Shown piece by piece: positions 16,386 through 24,480 of a stretch of 64,000 nt of DNA (its first letter is position 1; the number at the start of each line of letters is the position of its first letter). Source of the DNA: an uncultured Bacteroidales bacterium (lineage in GTDB: Bacteria > Bacteroidota > Bacteroidia > Bacteroidales > Bacteroidaceae); the NCBI GenBank assembly GCA_902800925.1, contig CADCGD010000038.1:21655-85654 (forward strand), given 5' to 3'. Made by a program: the position numbers and the translations under genes. Below the pieces are notes generated by a model. It did not search any database and was not told where the DNA came from. It saw nothing but the letters and a program-made list of their open reading frames with translations.

Positions 16386-17444
16386 ATGATACTTGATAAG
16401 ATAGACGAGCTTCTGAAAGAAGTACAGACACTGAGTGCAAAGAATGCCGAGGAGGTAGAACAACTGCGTCTGAAGTACCTCAGCAAGAAAGGTGAGATTA
16501 CCGCTCTGATGAACGATTTCCGCGAAGTTGCGGCCGACCAGAAGAAGACGGTAGGTATGAAAATCAACGAATTGAAGACCCTGGCCACCGAGCGCATCAA
16601 CCAGTTGCGCGAGGAGTGTGCCACCCAGGAGAGTGGCGACGAGGCCATCGACCTGACACGCACGCCCTACCCTATTGAGCTGGGTACACGTCATCCGTTG
16701 ACCATTGTCACCAACGAGATTATCGACATCTTCTCACGCATGGGCTTTGTGCTGGCCGACGGTCCTGAGGTAGAGGACGACCTGCACGTGTTCACCCGCA
16801 TGAACTTTGCTGCCGACCATCCTGCCCGCGACATGCAGGACACGTTCTTTGTCTCGCAGCATCCCAACGATGTCACCAAGAACATCCTGTTGCGCTCACA
16901 TACAAGTAGTGTACAGGCCCGCGTGATGGAACAGATGCACACCGAGGACGGCAAGCTGACCGCTCCTATCCGCGTCATTTGTCCTGGACGAGTATACCGC
17001 AATGAGGCTATCACCGCCCGTGCCCACTGCTTCTTCCACCAGGTAGAAGGTCTGTATATCGACAAGAACGTCTCGTTCACCGACCTGAAGCAGGTACTGT
17101 TGTCGTTTGCCCGTGAGATGTTCGGCCCTGACACACAGATTCGTCTGCGCCCCAGCTATTTCCCATTTACTGAGCCCAGTGCCGAGATGGACATCTCGTG
17201 CTTCATCTGTGGTGGCGAGGGTTGTGGCTTCTGCAAGCACACCGGCTGGGTAGAGATTCTGGGTTGCGGTATGGTAGACCCCAATGTGCTGGAGCAGTGC
17301 GGTATCGACTCTAAGATTTATAGCGGCTACGCCTTTGGTATGGGTGTGGAGCGTATCACCAACCTGAAGTATCGCGTCTCTGACCTACGCATGTTCTCAG
17401 AGAATGACGTTCGTTTCCTGAAAGAATTTGAAGCTGCCAACTGA
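16386..17444 (+). CDS. pheS: Phenylalanine--tRNA ligase alpha subunit
   Basis: PheS is the catalytic alpha chain of the alpha2-beta2 phenylalanyl-tRNA synthetase. The 352-residue protein has the N-terminal coiled-coil tRNA-binding region (about 1-90), then class-II motifs: 'HPARDMQDTFFV', 'RSHTSSVQARVM', motif 2 'VYRNEAITARAHCFFHQVEG' and motif 3 'GYAFGMGVERI'. The ATG at 16386 is chosen because upstream codons are AT-rich promoter sequence. pheT is not adjacent. The stop overlaps the next start (TGATG). Confidence 0.96.
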   Translation: MILDKIDELLKEVQTLSAKNAEEVEQLRLKYLSKKGEITALMNDFREVAADQKKTVGMKINELKTLATERINQLREECATQESGDEAIDLTRTPYPIELGTRHPLTIVTNEIIDIFSRMGFVLADGPEVEDDLHVFTRMNFAADHPARDMQDTFFVSQHPNDVTKNILLRSHTSSVQARVMEQMHTEDGKLTAPIRVICPGRVYRNEAITARAHCFFHQVEGLYIDKNVSFTDLKQVLLSFAREMFGPDTQIRLRPSYFPFTEPSAEMDISCFICGGEGCGFCKHTGWVEILGCGMVDPNVLEQCGIDSKIYSGYAFGMGVERITNLKYRVSDLRMFSENDVRFLKEFEAAN

Positions 17445-18052
17445 TGAAACTCGTATTGATGACTCAACCCACGTTTTTCGTGGAAGAAGACAAAATCCTC
17501 GCGTCGCTCTTTGAGGCGGGACTTGACGACCTGCACCTGTTCAAGCCAGGCTCGTCGCCCATGTATTCCGAGCGACTGTTGACGCTTTTGCCCGATGAGT
17601 ACAGAAAGCGGATTACTGTGCACGACAACTACTACCTGAAGGAGGAGTTCAAGTTGCGTGGCATCCATATCGACGACGAGACAACACCGGCCCCCAATGG
17701 TTACAAGGGACACATCAGTCGTTCGTGCAGTCATCTGGACCTGCTGAAGGATACCAAGAAACATGCTGACTATGTGCTGCTGAAGTACATCTTCGACAGT
17801 CAGACGGAGCCAGACCGCAAAGCCACCTTCACGATGGATCAGCTGAAAGAAGCTTCGCGTAAGGGACTTATCGACCGCCACGTGTATGCGCTGGGCGGCA
17901 TGAACCTCGACACCATCAAGGCTGTCAAGGACTTGGGCTTTGGAGGTATCGTCATCAGTGGCGACCTCTGGAACCGTTTCAATATCCATCAGGAGCTGGA
18001 ATATCAGGCGCTGATTGACCACTTCTGCAAAATCAGGAAAGCAATAGGATAA
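17444..18052 (+). CDS. Thiamine phosphate synthase/TenI-family protein
   Basis: A 202-residue TIM-barrel protein of the ThiE/TenI group. The C-terminal phosphate-binding segments 'VYALGGMNLDTIKAVKDLG' and 'FGGIVISGDLW' are clear. The ThiE active-site blocks are weaker than in canonical enzymes, and no other thi gene is adjacent, so a true thiamine phosphate synthase role is not certain. It is translationally coupled to pheS. Confidence 0.75.
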   Translation: MKLVLMTQPTFFVEEDKILASLFEAGLDDLHLFKPGSSPMYSERLLTLLPDEYRKRITVHDNYYLKEEFKLRGIHIDDETTPAPNGYKGHISRSCSHLDLLKDTKKHADYVLLKYIFDSQTEPDRKATFTMDQLKEASRKGLIDRHVYALGGMNLDTIKAVKDLGFGGIVISGDLWNRFNIHQELEYQALIDHFCKIRKAIG

Positions 18053-18055
18053 GGC

Positions 18056-18112
18056 GCTGGCGGCCTACGGCCTAATTGATAAATGATAATTGATAAATGA
18101 TAATTCAATAAG
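18056..18112 (+). repeat. Composite spacer: GC palindrome plus TGATAA repeats, upstream of prs
   Basis: Four bases after the preceding stop, GGCGGCCTACGGCCTAA is followed by ATTGATAAATGATAATTGATAA and similar, running to the prs start. It matches the spacers before murB and ilvN. Confidence 0.75.
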
Positions 18113-19051
18113 ATGAGCTCAAACAAAAACTACATGGTGTTTTCAGGTACTGCCACCAAGTATCTGGCTGAGAAAATCTGTCAAAGTCTAGGATGTCCAT
18201 TGGGAAAGCTTCAGATTACGAAGTTCTCTGATGGCGAGTTTGCCGTTTCTTACGAGGAGAGCATTCGCGGACAGGATATCTTCCTGGTACAGAGTACATT
18301 CCCCAATTCTGACAATCTCATGGAACTGCTCCTGATGATTGACGCTGCCAAGCGCGCCTCGGCACGCACCATCAATGCCGTCATCCCCTACTTCGGATGG
18401 GCTCGTCAGGACCGTAAGGACAAGCCACGTGTAAGCATTGGTGCCAAGCTGGTAGCCGACCTGCTGAGTGTGGCTGGTGTAGACCGTGTTATCACGATGG
18501 ACCTGCATGCCGACCAGATTCAGGGTTTCTTCGATGTTCCTGTGGATCATCTCTATGCCTCTGGCGTTATCCTGCCCTATCTGCAGAGCCTGCATCTGGA
18601 AGACCTGGTTATCGCCTCTCCTGACGTTGGTGGTTCAAAGCGTGCCAACACCTATGCCAAGTATCTGGGCTGTCCGCTGGTACTCTGCAACAAGACGCGT
18701 GCCCGCGCCAATGTCGTGGCCTCTATGCAGATTATCGGTGATGTAGAAGGCAAGAATGTAGTTATCATCGACGATATGGTCGATACTGCAGGTACCATCA
18801 CCAAGGCTGCCGACATCATGAAGGAGGCTGGTGCCAAGACCGTTCGCGCCTGTGCAAGCCACTGTGTGATGAGTGGTCCTGCCAGCGAGCGCGTACAGAA
18901 CTCAGCGCTCGAAGAGATTGTCTTCACCGACTCTATCCCCTATTCCCTGCGTTGTGCTAAGGTCAAGCAGCTCAGCGTGGCCGACATGTTTGCAGAAACC
19001 ATCCGTAGAGTAATCAACAATGAAAGCATTTCTGACCAGTATATCGTTTAG
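18113..19051 (+). CDS. prs: Ribose-phosphate pyrophosphokinase
   Basis: Prs makes PRPP from ribose 5-phosphate and ATP, feeding purine, pyrimidine, histidine and NAD synthesis. The 312-residue protein has 'ARTINAVIPYFGWARQDRKD', the metal/PRPP-site 'MDLHADQIQGFFD' (about 128) and the PRPP loop 'VVIIDDMVDTAGTITKA' (about 220). Its last 32 bases overlap the next gene. Confidence 0.96.
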   Translation: MSSNKNYMVFSGTATKYLAEKICQSLGCPLGKLQITKFSDGEFAVSYEESIRGQDIFLVQSTFPNSDNLMELLLMIDAAKRASARTINAVIPYFGWARQDRKDKPRVSIGAKLVADLLSVAGVDRVITMDLHADQIQGFFDVPVDHLYASGVILPYLQSLHLEDLVIASPDVGGSKRANTYAKYLGCPLVLCNKTRARANVVASMQIIGDVEGKNVVIIDDMVDTAGTITKAADIMKEAGAKTVRACASHCVMSGPASERVQNSALEEIVFTDSIPYSLRCAKVKQLSVADMFAETIRRVINNESISDQYIV

Positions 19052-20123
19052 TATCCTTGCCCTCCTGCTGGTGGGCTGTCAGTCAAACACCTACAAGCTG
19101 CAGGGTACTGCCGAAGGTCTGGAGGACGGCGACACACTGTTCCTGACCGACGACATGATTAACGGTACGCCCAGCGACACTATTATTATAGAGAAAGGTG
19201 CGTTCTCGTTCAAGGGCGAGGCCGACAAGGAAACGGCACTCTGCATGATCTACAGCGACAAGCAGAACGAGATTAATGCTGCTTTCATCCGCGAACCAGG
19301 AGAGATTACTATCAAGTTGTCTGCTACCCCTGGTGCTTCACGCGTCAGCGGTACACCATGTAACGACGAGTGGCAACGGCTGAACGACTCCGTGATGGTC
19401 ATTGGCAAGGAGATTAACCGCATTGCCGAGAATATCTATGGTGGCAACGTCACACAGGAGCAACAACAGAAAGGTATGGACGAGATTGAGAAGCTCAACA
19501 AGCGCTTTGCCAATGTCGTCATAGAGACTACTGAGAAGAATATCGGCAACGAGTTTGGTTACTTCTTGTTGACCTACTATCCTGAGGAACTCATCGACAA
19601 CGACAATCGTCTGCGACTCATAGAGAAGCTGTCTGACGAGCGTCGCCAGCGCGATGCCATCAAGCAGATGGAGGCCAGCATCCGTCAGTCGGCAAAGACG
19701 GCCGAGGGTGCCATCATTCCTAACTTCGCACAGGCTACTCCTGAAGGTGACGAACTGAGCATCATGACGGAAGTCAGCAAGCATAAAGTGACCATCATCG
19801 ACTTCTGGGCCTCCTGGTGTGGTCCCTGTCGTCAGGAGATGCCGTCCATACTGTCACTCTACGAGAGCAACAAGGATCGCGGACTGGGCATCGTGGGTGT
19901 CTCGCTCGACCAGGAGAAGGATGCCTGGCTGACAGCTATCAAGACGCTGAAGCTTCCCTGGCCACAGATGAGTGACCTGAAGGGTTGGGACAATGCTGCT
20001 GCCAAGCAGTTCAACATCAACTCCATCCCCCACACTATCGTTGTCGACCAGAAGGGAAAGATTCTGCGTCGCGGATTACGCGGTGAAGAACTAAAACAGT
20101 TCGTTGAGGACCAACTAAAATAA
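19020..20123 (+). CDS. TlpA-like thioredoxin lipoprotein with DUF4369 domain
   Basis: A secreted, lipid-anchored thiol oxidoreductase. The signal sequence 'SISFSILALLLVGC' gives a lipobox Cys at about residue 19. Residues about 25-130 form a DUF4369-like beta domain, a helical linker follows, and about 235-367 is a TlpA/thioredoxin domain with active site 'WASWCGPCRQEMP' (about 263). Likely acts on disulfides in the cell envelope. The ATG lies inside prs, in a different frame. Confidence 0.9.
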   Translation: MKAFLTSISFSILALLLVGCQSNTYKLQGTAEGLEDGDTLFLTDDMINGTPSDTIIIEKGAFSFKGEADKETALCMIYSDKQNEINAAFIREPGEITIKLSATPGASRVSGTPCNDEWQRLNDSVMVIGKEINRIAENIYGGNVTQEQQQKGMDEIEKLNKRFANVVIETTEKNIGNEFGYFLLTYYPEELIDNDNRLRLIEKLSDERRQRDAIKQMEASIRQSAKTAEGAIIPNFAQATPEGDELSIMTEVSKHKVTIIDFWASWCGPCRQEMPSILSLYESNKDRGLGIVGVSLDQEKDAWLTAIKTLKLPWPQMSDLKGWDNAAAKQFNINSIPHTIVVDQKGKILRRGLRGEELKQFVEDQLK

Positions 20124-20146
20124 AGAAAGACAATATAGAGAATAAG

Positions 20147-20178
20147 AAAAGGAGAGGCTCATCGCCTCCCCTTTTATT
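20147..20178. terminator. Bidirectional terminator between the TlpA-like gene and ilvC
   Basis: AAAAGGAGAGGC (20147-20158) pairs with GCCTCCCCTTTT (20164-20175) with one mismatch; A and T runs lie on both sides. The flanking genes converge here. Confidence 0.8.
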
Positions 20179-20196
20179 ATGTTGACTAATAAACGA

Positions 20197-21246
20197 TTAG
20201 TCTTCCTGATACTCAGGACGGAGCTTGCGAACGGTCTCACCAGCGCGCCACATCTCCTGATTACGCATGGCCTCAAGCTCCTTCTCCAGTCCTGCACGAT
20301 AGTCGGGCTTAGAATTAGCGTCGATAGTAATCTGGGCCTCGTTGCCAGTCTTTACAGAATAGTACAGCCACTCCATCACAGGCTTGATGGCATCGTGGAA
20401 ACGGGGAGCCCAGTCAAGAGCACCACGCTGAGCAGTGGTAGAGCAGTTAGCGTACATCCAGTCCATACCCTTAGCACCAAACAACGGGCCAAGGCTCTGG
20501 GTGAGTTCCTCAACAGTCTCGTTGAAGGCCTCAGAAGGTGTATGACCGTTCTCACGCAGCACTTCGTACTGAGCCAGCAGCAAGCCCTGGATAGCACCCA
20601 TCAGTGAACCGCGCTCACCAGTGAGGTCAGAGGTAGCCTCGCGCTGGAAAGTAGTCTCGAACAGGTAACCTGCACCAATACCGATACCGAAGGCCAATGT
20701 CTTCTCCTTAGCCTTACCGGTAGCGTCCTGGTAAACAGCGTAAGAGCAGTTCAGACCACGACCCTCGCAGAACATGGTGCGCAGAGACGTGCCAGAACCC
20801 TTAGGAGCCACCATGATAACGTCGACATCCTTGGGAGGAACAACACCTGTGCGGTCGCTCCAGTTGATAGCGAAGCCGTGAGAATAGTACAATGTCTTGC
20901 CAGGCTTCAGATATTGCTTGATGGTGGGCCACTGCTGCATCTGACCAGCGTCAGAGAGCAACATGCAGAGGATGGTACCCTTCTCAGCAGCCTCCTCAAT
21001 AGAGAAGAGGGTCTTGCCAGGTACCCAACCGTCAGCGACAGCCTTGTCGTAGGTCTTACCCTGACGCTGACCAACGATGACGTTGAAACCGTTGTCGCGC
21101 AGGTTGCAGGCCTGACCAGGTCCCTGCACACCATAACCGATGACGGCGATCACCTCATCCTTCAATACTTCACGTGCTTTCTCCAAAGAGAACTCCTTGC
21201 TGGTGACTACAGTCTCGATAACGCCACCAAAATTCATTTCTGCCAT
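20197..21246 (-). CDS. ilvC: Ketol-acid reductoisomerase
   Basis: IlvC isomerises and reduces acetohydroxy acids, the second common step of valine and isoleucine synthesis. The NADPH-binding motif is 'VIGYGVQGPGQACNLRDNG' (about 35), and the metal-binding region includes 'LTGERGSLMGAIQGL' and 'ALFGAKGMDW'-like sequence ('LGPLFGAKGMDWMY'). Length of 349 is typical for the Bacteroidota form. It has its own promoter and a structured-looking leader, separate from the upstream ilv genes. Confidence 0.95.
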   Translation of the reverse strand: MAEMNFGGVIETVVTSKEFSLEKAREVLKDEVIAVIGYGVQGPGQACNLRDNGFNVIVGQRQGKTYDKAVADGWVPGKTLFSIEEAAEKGTILCMLLSDAGQMQQWPTIKQYLKPGKTLYYSHGFAINWSDRTGVVPPKDVDVIMVAPKGSGTSLRTMFCEGRGLNCSYAVYQDATGKAKEKTLAFGIGIGAGYLFETTFQREATSDLTGERGSLMGAIQGLLLAQYEVLRENGHTPSEAFNETVEELTQSLGPLFGAKGMDWMYANCSTTAQRGALDWAPRFHDAIKPVMEWLYYSVKTGNEAQITIDANSKPDYRAGLEKELEAMRNQEMWRAGETVRKLRPEYQED

Positions 21247-21375
21247 AATAGCTTAAAAATTTAAATGTTATACATATCCCTTGCGTACTATGCCAGCCCT
21301 ACACGAGAGCCGTCGTCTTACCAGTCTGCTCAGCGCTTACGCGAAACACCGACGAGGGGGTTAACTTATAATATC
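21247..21375 (-). promoter_or_regulatory. Long, GC-rich leader of ilvC
   Basis: The predicted transcript starts about 130 bases before ilvC, much longer than neighbouring leaders. CGTCG pairs with CGACG across about 35 bases, CCCCCT with AGGG outside it, and GCG-TAA-CGC lies within. A GTG-initiated 16-codon frame (21349 down to 21299) ends Ala-Leu-Val. Function is inferred only; it could be a regulatory leader. Confidence 0.4.
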
Positions 21376-21380
21376 GTTTG

Positions 21381-21412
21381 CAAAGATAACAAATTGTAAG
21401 CAAATTGCCAAA
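21381..21412 (-). promoter_or_regulatory. Promoter of ilvC
   Basis: On the minus strand TTTG (21409-21412), a 20-base gap and TATCTTTG (21381-21388). Confidence 0.75.
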
Positions 21413-21425
21413 TTTTTGTAGCAAA

Positions 21426-22166
21426 TTATACGAATTTAACCTTACTTCGGCAACACTCTGTTCCGTCGGTTCTAACGATTCGAACACAGAATTCGTTTTC
21501 TGCGGTCTCTTCGCGATAGAACGACAACTGGTCGCCAGCATGCGCCTCAGCCACATAGGCTATCTCGAAACGCTTGATTTGGTGCTCCTTGTACCAGTCA
21601 AGATTCCACAGGTCAAGAATGTGCTCGATGTACTTAACGCTGTTGATGTGTCCGTTGATATCGACATCATTATAATAGGTTTCGATGGTGCGCACCAGTT
21701 GAGCGTTATCAGACATCTTCACTCGCCCACCCTTGTCGATGGGACAGGGCTTGTCGTCAACAATCCAGTTGTTGATGGCACCATTGTCAATGGAGAAGAT
21801 ATCTGTGGGCTGACGCGTCTCTGTGTCAATCATAGCCCAGATAGAACGACCGTAGCCGTAAGCGTGGCCGTCATTTCCAACAACGGAGAAATTACGCGAG
21901 GTAAAGTAGCGCATAGCACTCTCAACCCATGTCTCGACATTAAACTTAGTATATTGCTGGGGCATCTCCGTCATCTCGATAGCCAAGCGCGAAAGCACCC
22001 ATGAACGCTTAATTGTCATAAGATACTTCATGCCAAAACCGCGTGCTGACGAGTGGAAATCGGCAGCATTGAGCATGTGGTTGCCTAGATGTCCCATGAA
22101 CAGGCGTCCGCTGAAGTCGCAGTGGAACGGTTCAGCGAGAAACTCGTAACGACCAATCTTATCCAT
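21426..22166 (-). CDS. Acyl-ACP thioesterase
   Basis: A 246-residue double-hotdog protein of the FatA/acyl-ACP thioesterase family. The first hotdog has 'GHLGNHMLNAADFHSSARGF' and 'SWVLSRLAIEM'; the second has the conserved 'DVDINGHINSVKYIEHILD' with the catalytic Asn-His pair (about 175). Bacteroidota often keep this gene with branched-chain amino acid genes. It overlaps the end of ilvN by eight bases. Role: hydrolysis of acyl-ACP to free fatty acid. Confidence 0.88.
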   Translation of the reverse strand: MDKIGRYEFLAEPFHCDFSGRLFMGHLGNHMLNAADFHSSARGFGMKYLMTIKRSWVLSRLAIEMTEMPQQYTKFNVETWVESAMRYFTSRNFSVVGNDGHAYGYGRSIWAMIDTETRQPTDIFSIDNGAINNWIVDDKPCPIDKGGRVKMSDNAQLVRTIETYYNDVDINGHINSVKYIEHILDLWNLDWYKEHQIKRFEIAYVAEAHAGDQLSFYREETAENEFCVRIVRTDGTECCRSKVKFV

Positions 22167-22707
22167 TTTGTGTTTCCCTCTGCTCTAAGAATTCACTAAC
22201 TTGTTCCTGTGTGCCACGAGTGACGGCAATACGACCACTTCGGGTGTACTGCAGCACGCAGCCAAACTTGTCAAGGGCACGGTAGAGCGAGATAATATCC
22301 TCGGTAATGCCGTGTTTCATGACGATGGTATAGGTGGGGTTGACTTCGATGATATGGGCATCATAGCGACGAATGGTGCGTGAAATCTCAGGATTATCAA
22401 GCACCATTGGTGTGGCTAACTTATAAAGCCCAGACTCACGGATAAACAACTGTTCATCAGTAAAGTAGTTGGCTTTCACCACGTCGATTTTCTTCTCAAT
22501 CTGACGGACAATCTTAATAATCTGGTCCTCGTCGCTGCTCCAGGCGGTGATGGTGTATTTATGCACACCTGGAATGCTGGAGGCCGACACATTCAGACTC
22601 TCAATGTTTACTTGACGACGGGTAAACACTGCAGTCACCTGATTCAGGATACCTGCCACGTTTTCTGAATAGACCAGCAGGGTATATAGTTTTTTATTCT
22701 CTTCCAT
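22159..22707 (-). CDS. ilvN: Acetolactate synthase small (regulatory) subunit
   Basis: The protein starts 'MEENKKLYTLLVYSEN' and has an N-terminal ACT domain ('VAGILNQVTAVFTRRQVNIE', about 15-80) that binds valine for feedback control, plus a C-terminal ALS_ss_C-like half. ATG 22707 is used; a TTG one codon upstream is less likely. It is translated after ilvB across a repeat-rich spacer. Confidence 0.93.
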   Translation of the reverse strand: MEENKKLYTLLVYSENVAGILNQVTAVFTRRQVNIESLNVSASSIPGVHKYTITAWSSDEDQIIKIVRQIEKKIDVVKANYFTDEQLFIRESGLYKLATPMVLDNPEISRTIRRYDAHIIEVNPTYTIVMKHGITEDIISLYRALDKFGCVLQYTRSGRIAVTRGTQEQVSEFLEQRETQNG

Positions 22708-22710
22708 CAA

Positions 22711-22773
22711 TTCTCAATTAGTTGCTGCGGTAGCAATTTATCATTTATCAATTATCGTTTAGGGCGAAGCCCG
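22711..22773 (-). repeat. Composite spacer: GC palindrome plus TGATAA repeats, upstream of ilvN
   Basis: Starting directly after the ilvB stop, the minus strand reads GCGGGCTTCGCCCTAAA, then CGATAATTGATAAATGATAAA. A short unrelated stretch follows before ilvN. Confidence 0.7.
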
Positions 22774-24477
22774 CTAAATTTCCAGCATCATCTTATCGAC
22801 ATCCATACCTGGAGGCGTCATGGGCAGCACATCGTCGTCTTCCTTGATGGCACACTCCATGAGGAACGGGCCTTTCGTGGCAAGCATCTTTTCTACGGCT
22901 GCAGCCAAGTCCTGGCGTTCAGTGACAGCAATATAAGGTATACCATAGCCCTGTGCAATGGATTCGTAGCAGGGATTCATCATCTTGGTGAACGACTTGC
23001 GACGCTGCCAGAACATATCCTGCCACTGGCGTACATTGCCCAGATAGTGGTTGTTCATGAGAATCATCTTGACAGGAGCTTGCTGCTCCATGATGGTACC
23101 CAACTCCTGGATATTCATCTGGAAACCGCCATCGCCCATAAAGCAGCAGACGGTACGGTCAGTAGCAAATGTGGCACCAATAGCTGCTGGCATGGCGTAG
23201 CCCATCGTTCCCAGACCACCGCTGGTACAGATACTGCGCTTGTGGTGATACTTGAAGTAACGTGTTGCAAATAGCTGGTTTTGACCAACATCCGTAACGA
23301 GTACAGAATTGTCTGGAGCCTGCTGGGCAACAGCATTGACTACCTCACCCATCAGCAGCGGGCCCTCTGTGGGATGGATGGCTGGCTCAATGACTTTAGC
23401 ACGTTCTTTCTCGTCAAGTTCCTTGAAAGACTCGCGCCATTCCTTGTGGTCGCTCTGATTGATAAGGTCAGTGAGAGCAGGCAGCGATTCCTTACAGTCG
23501 GCCACCACAGCAACATCCGTCTTGACATTCTTGTCAATCTCGCTGCGGTCTATATCCAGATGAATGACCTTAGCCTGCTTGGCATATGTCTTCAGATTAC
23601 CTGTTACACGGTCAGAGAAACGCATACCGATGGCAATAAGCACGTCGCACTCCTGTTCCTTCAGGTTAACAGCATAGTTGCCGTGCATGCCCAGCATACC
23701 GACATTGAGCGGATGATTAGAAGGTAGTGCAGAGAGTCCAAGCATGGTACGACCTGCAGGGATGTCGGCTTTTTCAAGAAACGCTTTCAGTTCTTCCTGA
23801 GCATTGCCGAGTTCTACACCCTGACCAACGAGTGCCAATGGTTTCTTGGCATTGTTGATAAGTTCTGCAGCCCGACGAACAGCATCGTAGTCGAGTTTGG
23901 GGTAAGGAACATACGAGCGGATGAAATCCACCTTCTTGGGTTCCCATTCTATTTCCTCGACCTGAGCATTGCGGGCAAAGTCAAGCACCACAGGACCTGG
24001 ACGACCCGTGCGAGCAATATAGAATGCACGACTGACGGCCCAAGCCACATCGGCAGCATGGCGTATCTGGTATGACCACTTGGAGATAGGCTGAGAAACA
24101 CCTACGAGGTCAACCTCCTGAAAGGCATCGGTACCTAGCGCAGAGATGGCCACCTGTCCGGCAATGACCACCATCGGAGTGGAATCCATCATGGCATCTG
24201 CAATGCCCGTGAGAGTATTGGTAACACCAGGACCACTGGTAACAAGTGCCACACCCACCTCGCCACTGACACGTGCATAGCCCTCAGCAGCATGGGTAGC
24301 ACCTTGTTCATGGCGCACCAGAATGTGGTCGAAACACTTTTTCTCACCTCGTGTATAATCGAAGAGCGCATCGTAGGTAGGCATAATACTTCCACCAGGG
24401 TAGCCGAAGATGGTTTTGACACCTTCGTCATGTAATGCGCGCATCAAAGCTTCTGCTCCTGTTATTCTGTCTCTCAT
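22774..24477 (-). CDS. ilvB: Acetolactate synthase large (catalytic) subunit
   Basis: IlvB condenses pyruvate with pyruvate or 2-oxobutyrate using TPP. The 567-residue protein has 'IFGYPGGSIMPTYDAL', the catalytic Glu region 'VRHEQGATHAAEGYARVSG' (about 55), 'TSGPGVTNTLTGIADA', and the TPP/Mg motif 'GDGGFQMNIQELGT' (about 445). It lies four bases after ilvD, in one operon. Confidence 0.96.
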   Translation of the reverse strand: MRDRITGAEALMRALHDEGVKTIFGYPGGSIMPTYDALFDYTRGEKKCFDHILVRHEQGATHAAEGYARVSGEVGVALVTSGPGVTNTLTGIADAMMDSTPMVVIAGQVAISALGTDAFQEVDLVGVSQPISKWSYQIRHAADVAWAVSRAFYIARTGRPGPVVLDFARNAQVEEIEWEPKKVDFIRSYVPYPKLDYDAVRRAAELINNAKKPLALVGQGVELGNAQEELKAFLEKADIPAGRTMLGLSALPSNHPLNVGMLGMHGNYAVNLKEQECDVLIAIGMRFSDRVTGNLKTYAKQAKVIHLDIDRSEIDKNVKTDVAVVADCKESLPALTDLINQSDHKEWRESFKELDEKERAKVIEPAIHPTEGPLLMGEVVNAVAQQAPDNSVLVTDVGQNQLFATRYFKYHHKRSICTSGGLGTMGYAMPAAIGATFATDRTVCCFMGDGGFQMNIQELGTIMEQQAPVKMILMNNHYLGNVRQWQDMFWQRRKSFTKMMNPCYESIAQGYGIPYIAVTERQDLAAAVEKMLATKGPFLMECAIKEDDDVLPMTPPGMDVDKMMLEI

Positions 24478-24480
24478 TTC

